NCBI GenBank assembly: GCA_002408445.1 | Contig: DHSK01000088.1 | Span: forward strand, 433 to 14,842 | Reading direction: 5' to 3' | Length of the DNA stretch: 14,410 nucleotides | Source of the DNA: Syntrophomonas sp. UBA5288 | GTDB lineage: Bacteria; Bacillota; Syntrophomonadia; Syntrophomonadales; Syntrophomonadaceae | Shown: positions 6,860 to 11,966 of the stretch, piece by piece | How positions within the stretch are numbered: position 1 is the stretch's first letter | How the letters are laid out: each line of letters begins with the position of its first letter | Translations under genes and position numbers: made by a program | Notes under the pieces: model-generated | Database searches by the model: none | Seen by the model: the letters and a program-made list of their open reading frames with translations, nothing else | Told to the model about the DNA's origin: nothing

Positions 6860-7618
6860 ATGTCAGGTGGAATAGATGAACTTATCGCCATAATGGACAG
6901 GCTGTTAGGAGAAGGAGGCTGTCCTTGGGACCGGGAACAAACCCATAACTCTCTGGCCCGTTACCTGATTGAGGAAACCTACGAAGTGCTGGAGGCTATA
7001 AATGAAGGCGATATGAATAAACTCAGGGAAGAATTGGGAGACTTACTATTGCAGGTGGTTTTTCATTCCGCCCTGGCCGAACGGGAAGGCCAATTTACTT
7101 TCGACGATGTGGCCCGTACGGTAGCCAACAAGATGGTGGACCGCCACCCGCATGTCTTTGGTGACATGGATTTAAAGACTAGTAATGATGTGCTTAATAA
7201 CTGGGAACAATTTAAGAAAAAGGAAGGCAAAAAACGCCTCCTGGAAGGTATCCCGGAATTTTTACCGGCCCTGATGCGCGCCGAAAAAATACAGGAAAAG
7301 GCGGCGCGGGTTGGTTTCGACTGGCCCACCGTTGATGGTGCCCTGGAGAAATTCCAGGAAGAAGTGGAGGAACTGTCCCAGGCTGAAACCGGTCCCGAAA
7401 TAGAAGAGGAAATGGGCGATGTGATTTTTGCCCTGGTCAACATAGCCAGGCTTAGAAACATTGAACCGGAGCAGGCTCTCCAGGCCAGCAACCATAAATT
7501 CAGCCGGCGCATCGAATATATGGAAGACCGGCTTAAAGAGAAGGGCCATGAATTCAAGGATTTGAGCCTGGAAGAGCTGGATCTGATCTGGGAAGAGGCC
7601 AAGCAGAGAGGATTGTAA
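6860..7618 (+). CDS. mazG: Nucleoside triphosphate pyrophosphohydrolase MazG, 252 aa
   Basis: MazG hydrolyses NTPs to NMP and pyrophosphate, removing non-canonical or excess nucleotides. Two MazG domains are visible. The first has GGCPWDREQT (19-28), EETYE (38-42) and EELGD (57-61), the metal-binding EExxE/ExxD pattern. The second carries EEVEEL and EEMGD in the C-terminal half. Size resembles the E. coli enzyme (263). The B. subtilis gene at this position (yabN, 489 aa) has an extra N-terminal tetrapyrrole-methylase domain that is absent here. I chose ATG at 6860 because AAGAGGTGA (6846-6854) is well placed before it. An in-frame GTG at 6851 lies inside that site and would add three residues. 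It is probably transcribed with yabM. Confidence 0.93.
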   Translation: MSGGIDELIAIMDRLLGEGGCPWDREQTHNSLARYLIEETYEVLEAINEGDMNKLREELGDLLLQVVFHSALAEREGQFTFDDVARTVANKMVDRHPHVFGDMDLKTSNDVLNNWEQFKKKEGKKRLLEGIPEFLPALMRAEKIQEKAARVGFDWPTVDGALEKFQEEVEELSQAETGPEIEEEMGDVIFALVNIARLRNIEPEQALQASNHKFSRRIEYMEDRLKEKGHEFKDLSLEELDLIWEEAKQRGL

Positions 7619-7711
7619 TCATTTACCAAGGTAAGTTTTTCGCTGTACAAGAAGGATTAATGCAACCGGCAGCGAATTAACCATTATATACCATAACTAA
7701 GGAGGGATAAC

Positions 7712-7981
7712 TTGAATAAGACAGATTTTATCAGTGAGGTAACGACTAAAACAGGCATGCCCAAAAAAGATGTGGACAAGGTAGTAGCCGCCTTCTTTGA
7801 CACCGTGGAAGGTGCATTGAAAGCCGGGGACAAAGTTCAGTTAATAGGATTCGGGACCTTTGAAGTAAGAGAAAGACAGGCCCGGAAAGGCAGAAATCCT
7901 CAGACTGGTGAGGAAATCAGCATCCCCGCTGCCCGGGTGCCCGCATTCAAGGCCGGGAAAGCCTTAAAAGACGCTTTATAA
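7712..7981 (+). CDS. hup: DNA-binding protein HU, 89 aa
   Basis: HU is the small dimeric histone-like protein that bends and compacts DNA. The whole length aligns with the family: two N-terminal helices (MNKTDFISEV...VVAAFFDTVEGAL), the core GFGTFEVRERQARKG (46-60), RNPQTGE (61-67) at the tip of the DNA-binding arm, and the closing FKAGKALKDAL. The start is TTG at 7712, preceded by AAGGAGGG (7698-7705). A 93-nt gap separates it from mazG; no clear promoter is seen there, though an AT-rich stretch near 7683-7690 could be a weak -10. The stop codon is followed after one base by rqcP, so the two are translated together. HU is not at this spot in B. subtilis; its pairing with rqcP looks like a clostridial arrangement. 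Confidence 0.96.
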   Translation: MNKTDFISEVTTKTGMPKKDVDKVVAAFFDTVEGALKAGDKVQLIGFGTFEVRERQARKGRNPQTGEEISIPAARVPAFKAGKALKDAL

Positions 7982-7982
7982 A

Positions 7983-8225
7983 ATGCGCCTGGACAAGTTC
8001 CTGAAAGTATCGCGTATCATAAAAAGAAGGACCGTAGCGAAAGATTTTGCTGCCAATGAAAGGGTTATGGTTAACGGTAGAGTTGCCAAACCCTCTACCG
8101 AAGTGAAAATTGGGGATCGCTTGACCCTCCAGATAGGAAGTCACACTACGGTCTTCGAAGTTCTGGATATAAAGGAAAATGTTAAGGCTGCAGCAGCCAA
8201 GGATATGTATAAAGTGATCGAATAA
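7983..8225 (+). CDS. rqcP: RqcP (YabO), S4-domain ribosome quality-control factor, 80 aa
   Basis: A minimal S4 RNA-binding protein. MRLDKFLKVSRIIKRRTVAK starts the alpha-L fold, followed by the hallmark VNGRVAKPSTEVKIGD (about 30-45). The tail is short and charged. B. subtilis RqcP (YabO, 86 aa) works with RqcH on obstructed 50S subunits to add alanine tails to stalled nascent chains. Size, single-domain layout and position before yabP all match. The ATG lies one base after the hup stop, with only GGGAAAG inside hup as a possible ribosome binding site, so translation is likely coupled to hup. A strong terminator starts right at the stop codon. An Hsp15-like heat-shock S4 protein is the alternative family name; locus position favours RqcP. 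Confidence 0.93.
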   Translation: MRLDKFLKVSRIIKRRTVAKDFAANERVMVNGRVAKPSTEVKIGDRLTLQIGSHTTVFEVLDIKENVKAAAAKDMYKVIE

Positions 8226-8255
8226 AACACCCTGCGTCAAGCAGGGTGTTTTTTT
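8224..8255 (+). terminator. Rho-independent terminator after rqcP
   Basis: Perfect stem AACACCCTGC (8226-8235) / GCAGGGTGTT (8241-8250), loop GTCAA, followed by five more T residues. It overlaps the last base or two of the rqcP stop codon and closes the yabM-mazG-hup-rqcP group. Confidence 0.95.
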
Positions 8256-8298
8256 GGCCTTTTTGAAACCGGCCCGGCCGGCCAAAGCGTTTAACCAG

Positions 8299-8326
8299 TC
8301 ATAAACCTGCTTCACCTGCATATGTT
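8299..8326 (+). promoter_or_regulatory. Possible sigma-E promoter of yabP-yabQ (weak)
   Basis: TCATAAA (8299-8305) and CATATGTT (8319-8326), 13 bp apart, each match about five positions of the mother-cell sigma-E boxes (KMATATT and CATACAMT). The spacing is right, and B. subtilis yabP is known to be sigma-E controlled. The match is modest, so this is a suggestion only. Confidence 0.3.
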
Positions 8327-8394
8327 TAATATAAATGATTATCGTCGATTCTGATATTTATCCCGGCGGCTAAAATTTAAAAGGAGGCAGGAAC

Positions 8395-8664
8395 ATGGCT
8401 GATCATACTCTGTATATGTCCGATTGCAAAATAATGGAACTTACCGGTGTAGCCAGCGTTAATACCTTTGATGAAGAGCAGATCATATTGGAGACCCGGA
8501 AGGGCCATCTGGCTATTGTCGGCTCCAATCTGCACATCACCAGCCTTAACCTGGAGGAAGGGAAAGTAGCGATACAGGGTGATATCGTTAACATGGAGTA
8601 TAAACCGGAGGGGGCCAGTTTCAAAGCCCGGGGGAAAAGCATCCTTACCCGCTTGTTAAAATAA
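8395..8664 (+). CDS. yabP: Sporulation protein YabP, 89 aa
   Basis: A small cytosolic protein of the YabP/YqfC family, known in B. subtilis as a mother-cell sporulation protein. Visible family features are the phrase (L/I)TGVASVNTFDEEQIILET early in the protein, a central GHLAIVGSNLHI, and a closing GKVAIQGDIVNMEY that leads into a basic tail (KARGKSILTRLLK). B. subtilis YabP is 100 aa, with the extra length at the N-terminus. The ATG is preceded by AAGGAGG (8381-8387). The gene starts a new unit after the rqcP terminator and is followed 60 nt later by yabQ, the usual pair. A possible sigma-E promoter is noted at 8299-8326. Confidence 0.92.
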   Translation: MADHTLYMSDCKIMELTGVASVNTFDEEQIILETRKGHLAIVGSNLHITSLNLEEGKVAIQGDIVNMEYKPEGASFKARGKSILTRLLK

Positions 8665-8724
8665 AAAAGCAATTCGGCAGCACTGCTTTAACCAAGCTTC
8701 CTATGGCAAAAAGTGAGGGGGAAC

Positions 8725-9144
8725 ATGATGGCAGGTCTACTTACCCAGATAAAAGCCTTTGGCCTTACCCTCATATTAGGAATATTAACCGGCGGCATTT
8801 TTCAATATTACCAGCTCACCGTCAAAAGCGCCCGGCCGGGTAAATACTCCTTATATTTACTCGATTTCATCCTGTGGCTATTTCTGATCCTGGTAGTTTT
8901 TATGGCCATGCTGTTGATAAACCAGGGGGAAATGCGCATTTATGTTCTTCTGGCCCTGATAATAGGCGCATTTATTTATTACCGTTATTTATGGCAGCGG
9001 TTCTTGCAGCCTTTGTCCCATGCCGCCCAAAGTACGACGGCAGGCTTCGAAAACGGGGTGAGGCTCCTGCGCAAGCCCATTATGGCCCTGAAAAAATATC
9101 GGGAGCGCCGGAAAAATACTCCTCCTGATAATCCAATAGAATAA
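8725..9144 (+). CDS. yabQ: Spore cortex biosynthesis protein YabQ, 139 aa
   Basis: YabQ is an integral membrane protein of the outer forespore membrane needed for cortex formation in B. subtilis. Hydrophobic stretches near residues 7-27, 40-61 and 66-84 predict three or so membrane helices. A strongly basic tail follows (LRKPIMALKKYRERRKN), as in the family. It pairs with yabP directly upstream. I chose ATG at 8725, about 6 nt after GAGG within GAGGGGG (8715-8721). An in-frame GTG at 8713 would swallow that site, and a second ATG at 8728 is also possible. The identification rests on topology, length and position more than on a strict motif. Confidence 0.87.
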   Translation: MMAGLLTQIKAFGLTLILGILTGGIFQYYQLTVKSARPGKYSLYLLDFILWLFLILVVFMAMLLINQGEMRIYVLLALIIGAFIYYRYLWQRFLQPLSHAAQSTTAGFENGVRLLRKPIMALKKYRERRKNTPPDNPIE

Positions 9145-9212
9145 TATAGAAATATTTATTATAAACAGGCAGGAATTCACGAACTTCTTCCCGAAACATA
9201 AATGTACTTAAT

Positions 9213-9244
9213 TTGTCCACAATATGTGGATAAACTGTGGATAG
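9213..9244. promoter_or_regulatory. Cluster of three DnaA-box-like 9-mers
   Basis: TTGTCCACA at 9213-9221 (+ strand, one mismatch to TTATCCACA), TGTGGATAA at 9225-9233 (perfect box on the - strand) and TGTGGATAG at 9236-9244 (- strand, one mismatch). The last two are 11 bp apart start to start, about one helical turn, so they would face the same side. The cluster ends 12 nt before the start codon of the HTH gene that overlaps divIC. A DnaA-regulated operator is more likely than a replication origin, since dnaA, dnaN and AT-rich unwinding sequence are not seen here. Confidence 0.6.
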
Positions 9245-9256
9245 AGTGTTTTTAAT

Positions 9257-9490
9257 ATGAAGATAGAAATCAGAGGAGCGGAAAAACTAAGTTTTCGGGA
9301 ACGGCAGGTCGTAGCGCTGAAAGAGATGGGGAAAAGCACGGAGCAGATTTCCAAAACCCTCAAAATAAGCCCTAGTACCGTAGCCACCCTTTATAACCGT
9401 GCCCGTTCCAAGGGCTATGAAGTGGTTATAATTTTGCCGCTCGATGTGCTGGGAGTCTTTAATGAGGAGGATGAGGCAAGTGAAGAGTAA
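9257..9490 (+). CDS. Small helix-turn-helix protein (sigma-70 region 4 / LuxR-like), 77 aa
   Basis: Residues 11-53 read as a four-helix HTH: LSFRERQVVALKEMGKST, then EQISKTLKISPSTVATLYNR and ARSKG. This is the pattern of sigma-70 region 4 and of LuxR/GerE output domains, with the second helix EQISKTL and the recognition helix PSTVATLYNRA. There is no receiver or sigma region 2, and the tail is acidic (EEDEASEE), so this is a stand-alone DNA-binding protein. Its target is unknown. The B. subtilis locus has no gene here. The ATG has only a weak ribosome binding site (AGAGTG, 9243-9248) that overlaps the last DnaA-box-like site, so DnaA binding could affect its expression. Its last 11 bases overlap the start of divIC, and the divIC ribosome binding site lies inside it, which implies translational coupling. 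Confidence 0.85.
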   Translation: MKIEIRGAEKLSFRERQVVALKEMGKSTEQISKTLKISPSTVATLYNRARSKGYEVVIILPLDVLGVFNEEDEASEE

Positions 9491-9770
9491 GGACAAGCCC
9501 GCCCGGCCCGGTTCAAAAATTATAGTTGGGGTTGTATGCCTGTTGCTGGCTTTTACTATTATTCCGCGCGCCAAGATGGTTTGGGAGTTATCCGCCAAGC
9601 GTGACCGGCTGGAGCAGCAGAAAGTAGTGCTGCAAAAAGCTAATCGGGAACTGGTGGCCAAAGAGGCAAAAGCTACCGGCAAAGAAAATATGGAAAAAAT
9701 AGCCAGAGAACAGCTGGGCATGCTCAAAAATGGTGAAAAAGCTTTAATACAGGTGGCTCCGAAAAAATAG
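9480..9770 (+). CDS. divIC: Septum formation initiator DivIC/FtsB family, 96 aa
   Basis: DivIC is a bitopic membrane protein of the divisome that forms a complex with FtsL and DivIB/FtsQ. A basic cytoplasmic start (KSKDKPARPGSK) is followed by one membrane segment (about residues 14-30, IIVGVVCLLLAFTII). Then comes a coiled coil rich in leucine and charged residues (ELSAKRDRLEQQKVVLQKAN), and the family ending AREQLGMLKNGE. I chose GTG at 9480 because AGGAGG (9465-9470) sits 9 nt ahead. In-frame ATGs at 9444 and 9471 lie before or directly against that site. The gene overlaps the HTH gene by 11 nt. Position between yabQ and the S1 gene is the same as in B. subtilis. Confidence 0.93.
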   Translation: MKSKDKPARPGSKIIVGVVCLLLAFTIIPRAKMVWELSAKRDRLEQQKVVLQKANRELVAKEAKATGKENMEKIAREQLGMLKNGEKALIQVAPKK

Positions 9771-9784
9771 TTAACAGATTAAGG

Positions 9785-9813
9785 TTGACTAGTCAAGTTC
9801 CATTATATAAAAT
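9785..9813 (+). promoter_or_regulatory. Sigma-A promoter of the S1-domain gene
   Basis: TTGACT (9785-9790) and TAAAAT (9808-9813) are 17 bp apart, each one base off consensus. TATAAA at 9806-9811 is an alternative -10 with a 15-bp spacer. The promoter begins 14 nt after the divIC stop, so the S1 gene can be expressed separately. Confidence 0.55.
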
Positions 9814-9848
9814 TATTTTAGGATAATTAGAGGAGGAACTAATTTTTT

Positions 9849-10280
9849 ATGCCAATTGAGCAGAATAATATTGTACCAGGTAGTGTCATTGAAGGGAAAG
9901 TACAGGGTATAACCAAGTTTGGAGCATTTATTGAACTCCCCGGCGGAATGGTAGGTTTGGTGCACATTTCCGAGATTGCTGATACTTATGTTAAAGATGT
10001 CAAGGATTTTATTAAGGAAGGTGACAGTGTCAAAGTCAAGGTGCTCAATGTGGCAGGCAAGAAAATAGGTCTATCCATTAAGCAGGCGGCCCCGCCCAAG
10101 AGGCCGGAACGTCCGGCACCACCGCCTCGAGCAGCTAATCCCCGCGGAAATTCAGCCAACCGGGGCGATAACGTTGGTTCTCTGGATGACAAAATTGCCC
10201 GCTTTCTTAAAGAAAGTGATGAGAGAATGCAGCCGCTTAAAAATAAAATTGAGCCGAGAAGGCGTAATCGCTATAATTAA
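9849..10280 (+). CDS. yabR: S1 RNA-binding domain protein YabR, 143 aa
   Basis: Residues 8-77 are a single S1 (OB-fold) domain: GSVIEGKVQGITKFGAFIEL, then GLVHISEIADTYVKDVKDF and VKVKVLNVAGKKIGLSIKQA. Such domains bind single-stranded RNA, and YabR-type proteins are thought to associate with ribosomes or RNA. The remainder is low-complexity, first proline/arginine-rich (about 80-105). A conserved tail follows (SLDDKIARFLKESDERM) that is typical of this family and absent from ribosomal protein S1 itself. Length is near the 128 residues of B. subtilis YabR. The ATG at 9849 has AGGAGG at 9831-9836, a somewhat long spacing of 12 nt. Own promoter at 9785-9813 and own terminator at 10299-10328. Confidence 0.93.
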   Translation: MPIEQNNIVPGSVIEGKVQGITKFGAFIELPGGMVGLVHISEIADTYVKDVKDFIKEGDSVKVKVLNVAGKKIGLSIKQAAPPKRPERPAPPPRAANPRGNSANRGDNVGSLDDKIARFLKESDERMQPLKNKIEPRRRNRYN

Positions 10281-10298
10281 AATAACTTAATGATAAAC

Positions 10299-10328
10299 AA
10301 GCACTTCTGGAAACGAAGTGCTTTTTAT
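10299..10328 (+). terminator. Rho-independent terminator after yabR
   Basis: Perfect stem AAGCACTTC (10299-10307) / GAAGTGCTT (10315-10323), seven-base loop, then more T residues. It starts 18 nt after the stop codon. Confidence 0.92.
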
Positions 10329-10359
10329 TTTGGCAAAATCTGTCGCCTGCCTGGCTTAT

Positions 10360-10406
10360 CCGTAGTAGGCCCTACAGCCCCGACGTTAGGAGCGGGCTTC
10401 AGGGCC
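10360..10406 (+). repeat. Palindromic repeat family C, copy 2
   Basis: Runs from CCGTAGTAGGCCCTACAG to GGGCTTCAGGGCC, with the GGCCCT / AGGGCC and GCCCCG / CGGGC arms conserved. Between the arms it has GACGTTAGGAG, where other copies have GACGCC or GACGTC. It stops soon after AGGGCC; the longer tail of the 11516 and 11700 copies is missing. Confidence 0.85.
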
Positions 10407-10432
10407 GGGTGTCCCCGGTTTGTTCGGTAGGG

Positions 10433-10462
10433 TTGTCATTATAAGATCTGTGTTATCATAAT
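10433..10462 (+). promoter_or_regulatory. Possible sigma-A promoter of the Ppx/GppA gene, partly built from a repeat
   Basis: TTGTCA (10433-10438) and CATAAT (10457-10462), 18 bp apart, each one base off the sigma-A consensus. The -10 lies inside repeat E and the -35 just outside it. The other repeat E copy (81-128) has no comparable -35. Confidence 0.4.
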
Positions 10463-10491
10463 TAATCTGTGTCCTTCAGTGTTGAATTTTC
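10445..10491. repeat. Dispersed 47-48 bp repeat (family E), copy 2
   Basis: Almost identical to 81-128 (one indel, one substitution). It ends 32 nt before the ATG of the Ppx/GppA gene. Confidence 0.75.
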
Positions 10492-10523
10492 TAATTATCG
10501 GATTGAGATAGAAAGGAGTTTAT

Positions 10524-11396
10524 ATGGGAAACTATGCCGCGATCGACCTGGGAACCAATTCATGCCGGCTGCTGGTAGCCAGCCGGAAGAAAACGGTCCT
10601 GGCCCGGGATTTACAAACCACCCGGCTGGGGGAGGGCCTGACGGAAACCGGCCTGCTCTCGGAAAAATCCATCCGGAAAACCCTGCAATGTTTAAAGCAG
10701 TTTAAGGAAACTATGGCCCATTGCGGAGTAAAGGATTACCGCATAGTAGCTACCAGTGCCGTACGCGAATCAGCCAATCAGGAGGATTTTGTCCGGCAGG
10801 TCACGAAAGAGACCGGGCTTAAGCTGGATGTGATTACACCCGAAGAGGAAGCTTATCTGAGCTACCGTGGAGTAACGGAAGCACTTGAGCTGGCCGCTCC
10901 ACCTCTGGTAGTGGATCTAGGTGGGGGAAGCACGGAATTTATGCATTATGAAGGCGAAGACCGTTACTGGATCTCATTGCCGGTGGGAGCAGTACGTGCC
11001 ACCGAAGCTAATATGACGGCAGATGAGCTTCTCCGGCGCCTGGAACCGGTAATTAAGTTAAAAGACCGTTTCCAAAATAGTCCGCTGGTATTCGTCGGCG
11101 GCACTGCCACTACTGCGGTGGCTATGAAGCTGGGATTGCGTGAATACCGGCCTGAACTGGTGCATGGCCAGGTGCTGGCTAAGAGCGAGCTGGCCGATTT
11201 ATACCATATGGTGAAAAAAATGTCCCTCGATCTTTTACGGCGTTTGCCCGGACTCCAACCCGAACGGGCGGATATTATAGGACAGGGTCTGCTGATTGTG
11301 TATTTAATTGTGGATTCCTTGGGGAAAAGTGAAACAATTGTCAGCGAAAGTGATCTTCTGCAAGGTATTATCGGGAATTTAAGCGACGCAGGTTAA
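10524..11396 (+). CDS. Ppx/GppA-family phosphatase (exopolyphosphatase-like), 290 aa
   Basis: Member of the ASKHA-fold Ppx/GppA phosphatases, which hydrolyse polyphosphate or convert pppGpp to ppGpp. Visible motifs are the first phosphate loop AIDLGTNSCRLLVA (6-19, D8), EEEA at 107-110 (position of the catalytic glutamate), the second phosphate loop VDLGGGSTEF (D131), and VGGTATTAVAM in the second subdomain. At about 290 residues it is the short form made only of the two ASKHA subdomains, without the C-terminal HD-like domain of E. coli Ppx. Which substrate it uses cannot be told from sequence, so no symbol is given. The ATG at 10524 has AAGGAG at 10513-10518. It stands alone between repeat islands, just before spoIIE. 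B. subtilis lacks a gene here. A link to sporulation through phosphate or (p)ppGpp signalling is only inference. Confidence 0.92.
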   Translation: MGNYAAIDLGTNSCRLLVASRKKTVLARDLQTTRLGEGLTETGLLSEKSIRKTLQCLKQFKETMAHCGVKDYRIVATSAVRESANQEDFVRQVTKETGLKLDVITPEEEAYLSYRGVTEALELAAPPLVVDLGGGSTEFMHYEGEDRYWISLPVGAVRATEANMTADELLRRLEPVIKLKDRFQNSPLVFVGGTATTAVAMKLGLREYRPELVHGQVLAKSELADLYHMVKKMSLDLLRRLPGLQPERADIIGQGLLIVYLIVDSLGKSETIVSESDLLQGIIGNLSDAG

Positions 11397-11515
11397 AAGC
11401 AAGGGCTGTGGAAATCTTTCTTCAGTATTATCCGTGTGCTTATCCAAGTTCACACCTTACCCGCGTGATATAATTTTCTCCATGATATGTTGGCCTTTGA
11501 TGTTGGCCCTTACCC

Positions 11516-11612
11516 CCGTAGGAGGCCCTACAGCCCCGACGCCAGGAGCGGGCTTCAGGGCCGGTCGCTCGTTTCCCCAAGCTATGTCCTGCACCGGCCT
11601 GCGTCCTTAATA
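11516..11612 (+). repeat. Repeat family C with extended tail, copy 3
   Basis: Palindromic core 11516-11562, then a tail containing GGTCGCTCGTTTCCCC, AAGCTATG, CTGCACCGGCCTGC and TCCTTAATA. It is directly repeated at 11700-11795, 184 bp further on, with only scattered differences. Family D begins in its tail. Confidence 0.85.
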
Positions 11613-11682
11613 GTGACCGAAGGGAACATCAGTTGTGCCCTATGGGTGAAGGGCTAACGCCCTGTAGACCGGCCTACGGGTT
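11598..11682 (+). repeat. Repeat family D, copy 2
   Basis: Runs from CCTGCGTCCTTAATAGTG to GGCCTACGGGTT. It is the forward counterpart of 4865-4931, with an internal stretch (around 11640-11660) lacking in that copy. Confidence 0.7.
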
Positions 11683-11699
11683 AGGTTTTTACCGTTTTG

Positions 11700-11795
11700 C
11701 CGTAGCAGGCCCTACAGCCCCGACGTCAGGAGCGGGCTTCAGGGCCGGTCGCTCGTTTCCCAAGCTATGCTTTGCACTGGCCTGCATCCTTAATA
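11700..11795 (+). repeat. Repeat family C with extended tail, copy 4
   Basis: Direct repeat of 11516-11612: same palindromic core and same tail, ending CCTGCATCCTTAATA. No family D sequence follows here. Confidence 0.85.
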
Positions 11796-11825
11796 AGGCA
11801 GCTATTGAACTTTTTTGACGCTCTG

Positions 11826-11847
11826 AGGCAGAAAGTGTTTTCTGCCT
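11826..11847. other. Stem-loop without T-tract upstream of spoIIE
   Basis: AGGCAGAAA (11826-11834) and TTTCTGCCT (11839-11847) form a perfect 9-bp stem with a four-base loop. No T-run follows on either strand, so it is not a standard terminator. It lies about 50 bp upstream of the spoIIE -35. Confidence 0.5.
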
Positions 11848-11897
11848 ACGGGAATATGGGAATTTTGTATTAAGAAAAACTCGGCAGCGGCGGCTAA

Positions 11898-11930
11898 ATG
11901 ACAAATTACACCTGAGCACCCTGCTATAAT
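11898..11930 (+). promoter_or_regulatory. Candidate Spo0A-activated sigma-A promoter of spoIIE
   Basis: -35 ATGACA (11898-11903) and perfect -10 TATAAT (11925-11930), separated by 21 bp, with TGC before the -10. The B. subtilis spoIIE promoter is known for the same unusual 21-bp spacing and for Spo0A binding over its -35. Here TGACAAA (11899-11905) differs by one base from the 0A box TGNCGAA and overlaps the -35. It lies 36 nt before the spoIIE ATG. Confidence 0.6.
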
Positions 11931-11966
11931 GGGTGGACAAGACTTATAAGATGGGGGGATGTCCAA

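Larger units (their letters stand above)
11397..11896. other. Repeat-rich intergenic island between the Ppx/GppA gene and spoIIE
   Basis: No gene is supported. An extended -10-like TGATATAAT lies at 11466-11474 without a matching -35. Two copies of family C with a long shared tail (11516-11612 and 11700-11795) surround a copy of family D (11598-11682). A 9-bp hairpin lies at 11826-11847. The spoIIE promoter starts at 11898. No T-tailed terminator for the upstream gene is visible. Confidence 0.7.

Noticed and set aside
7063..7650. 195-codon open frame on the minus strand over mazG
   Set aside because: It is antisense to a clear MazG domain pair, serine-rich, and lacks start signals.
7662..7690. 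Sigma-A promoter in front of hup
   Set aside because: TATATA (7685-7690) lacks an acceptable -35; the spacing-matched hexamer shares only a couple of bases with TTGACA. Transcription from the yabM promoter is enough to explain expression.
9213..9244. DnaA boxes as a chromosomal replication origin
   Set aside because: There are only three boxes, with no long AT-rich unwinding stretch and no dnaA, dnaN, recF or rpmH nearby. A regulatory site is the simpler reading.
10469..10705. 78-codon plus-strand frame overlapping the Ppx/GppA start
   Set aside because: It starts in repeat E and continues out of frame through the phosphatase gene, whose ATG has a proper ribosome binding site and motifs from its first residues.
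11633..11818. 61-codon open frame between the Ppx/GppA gene and spoIIE
   Set aside because: It consists of repeat family D and C sequence and part of the sequence after it. It has no ribosome binding site and no family resemblance.
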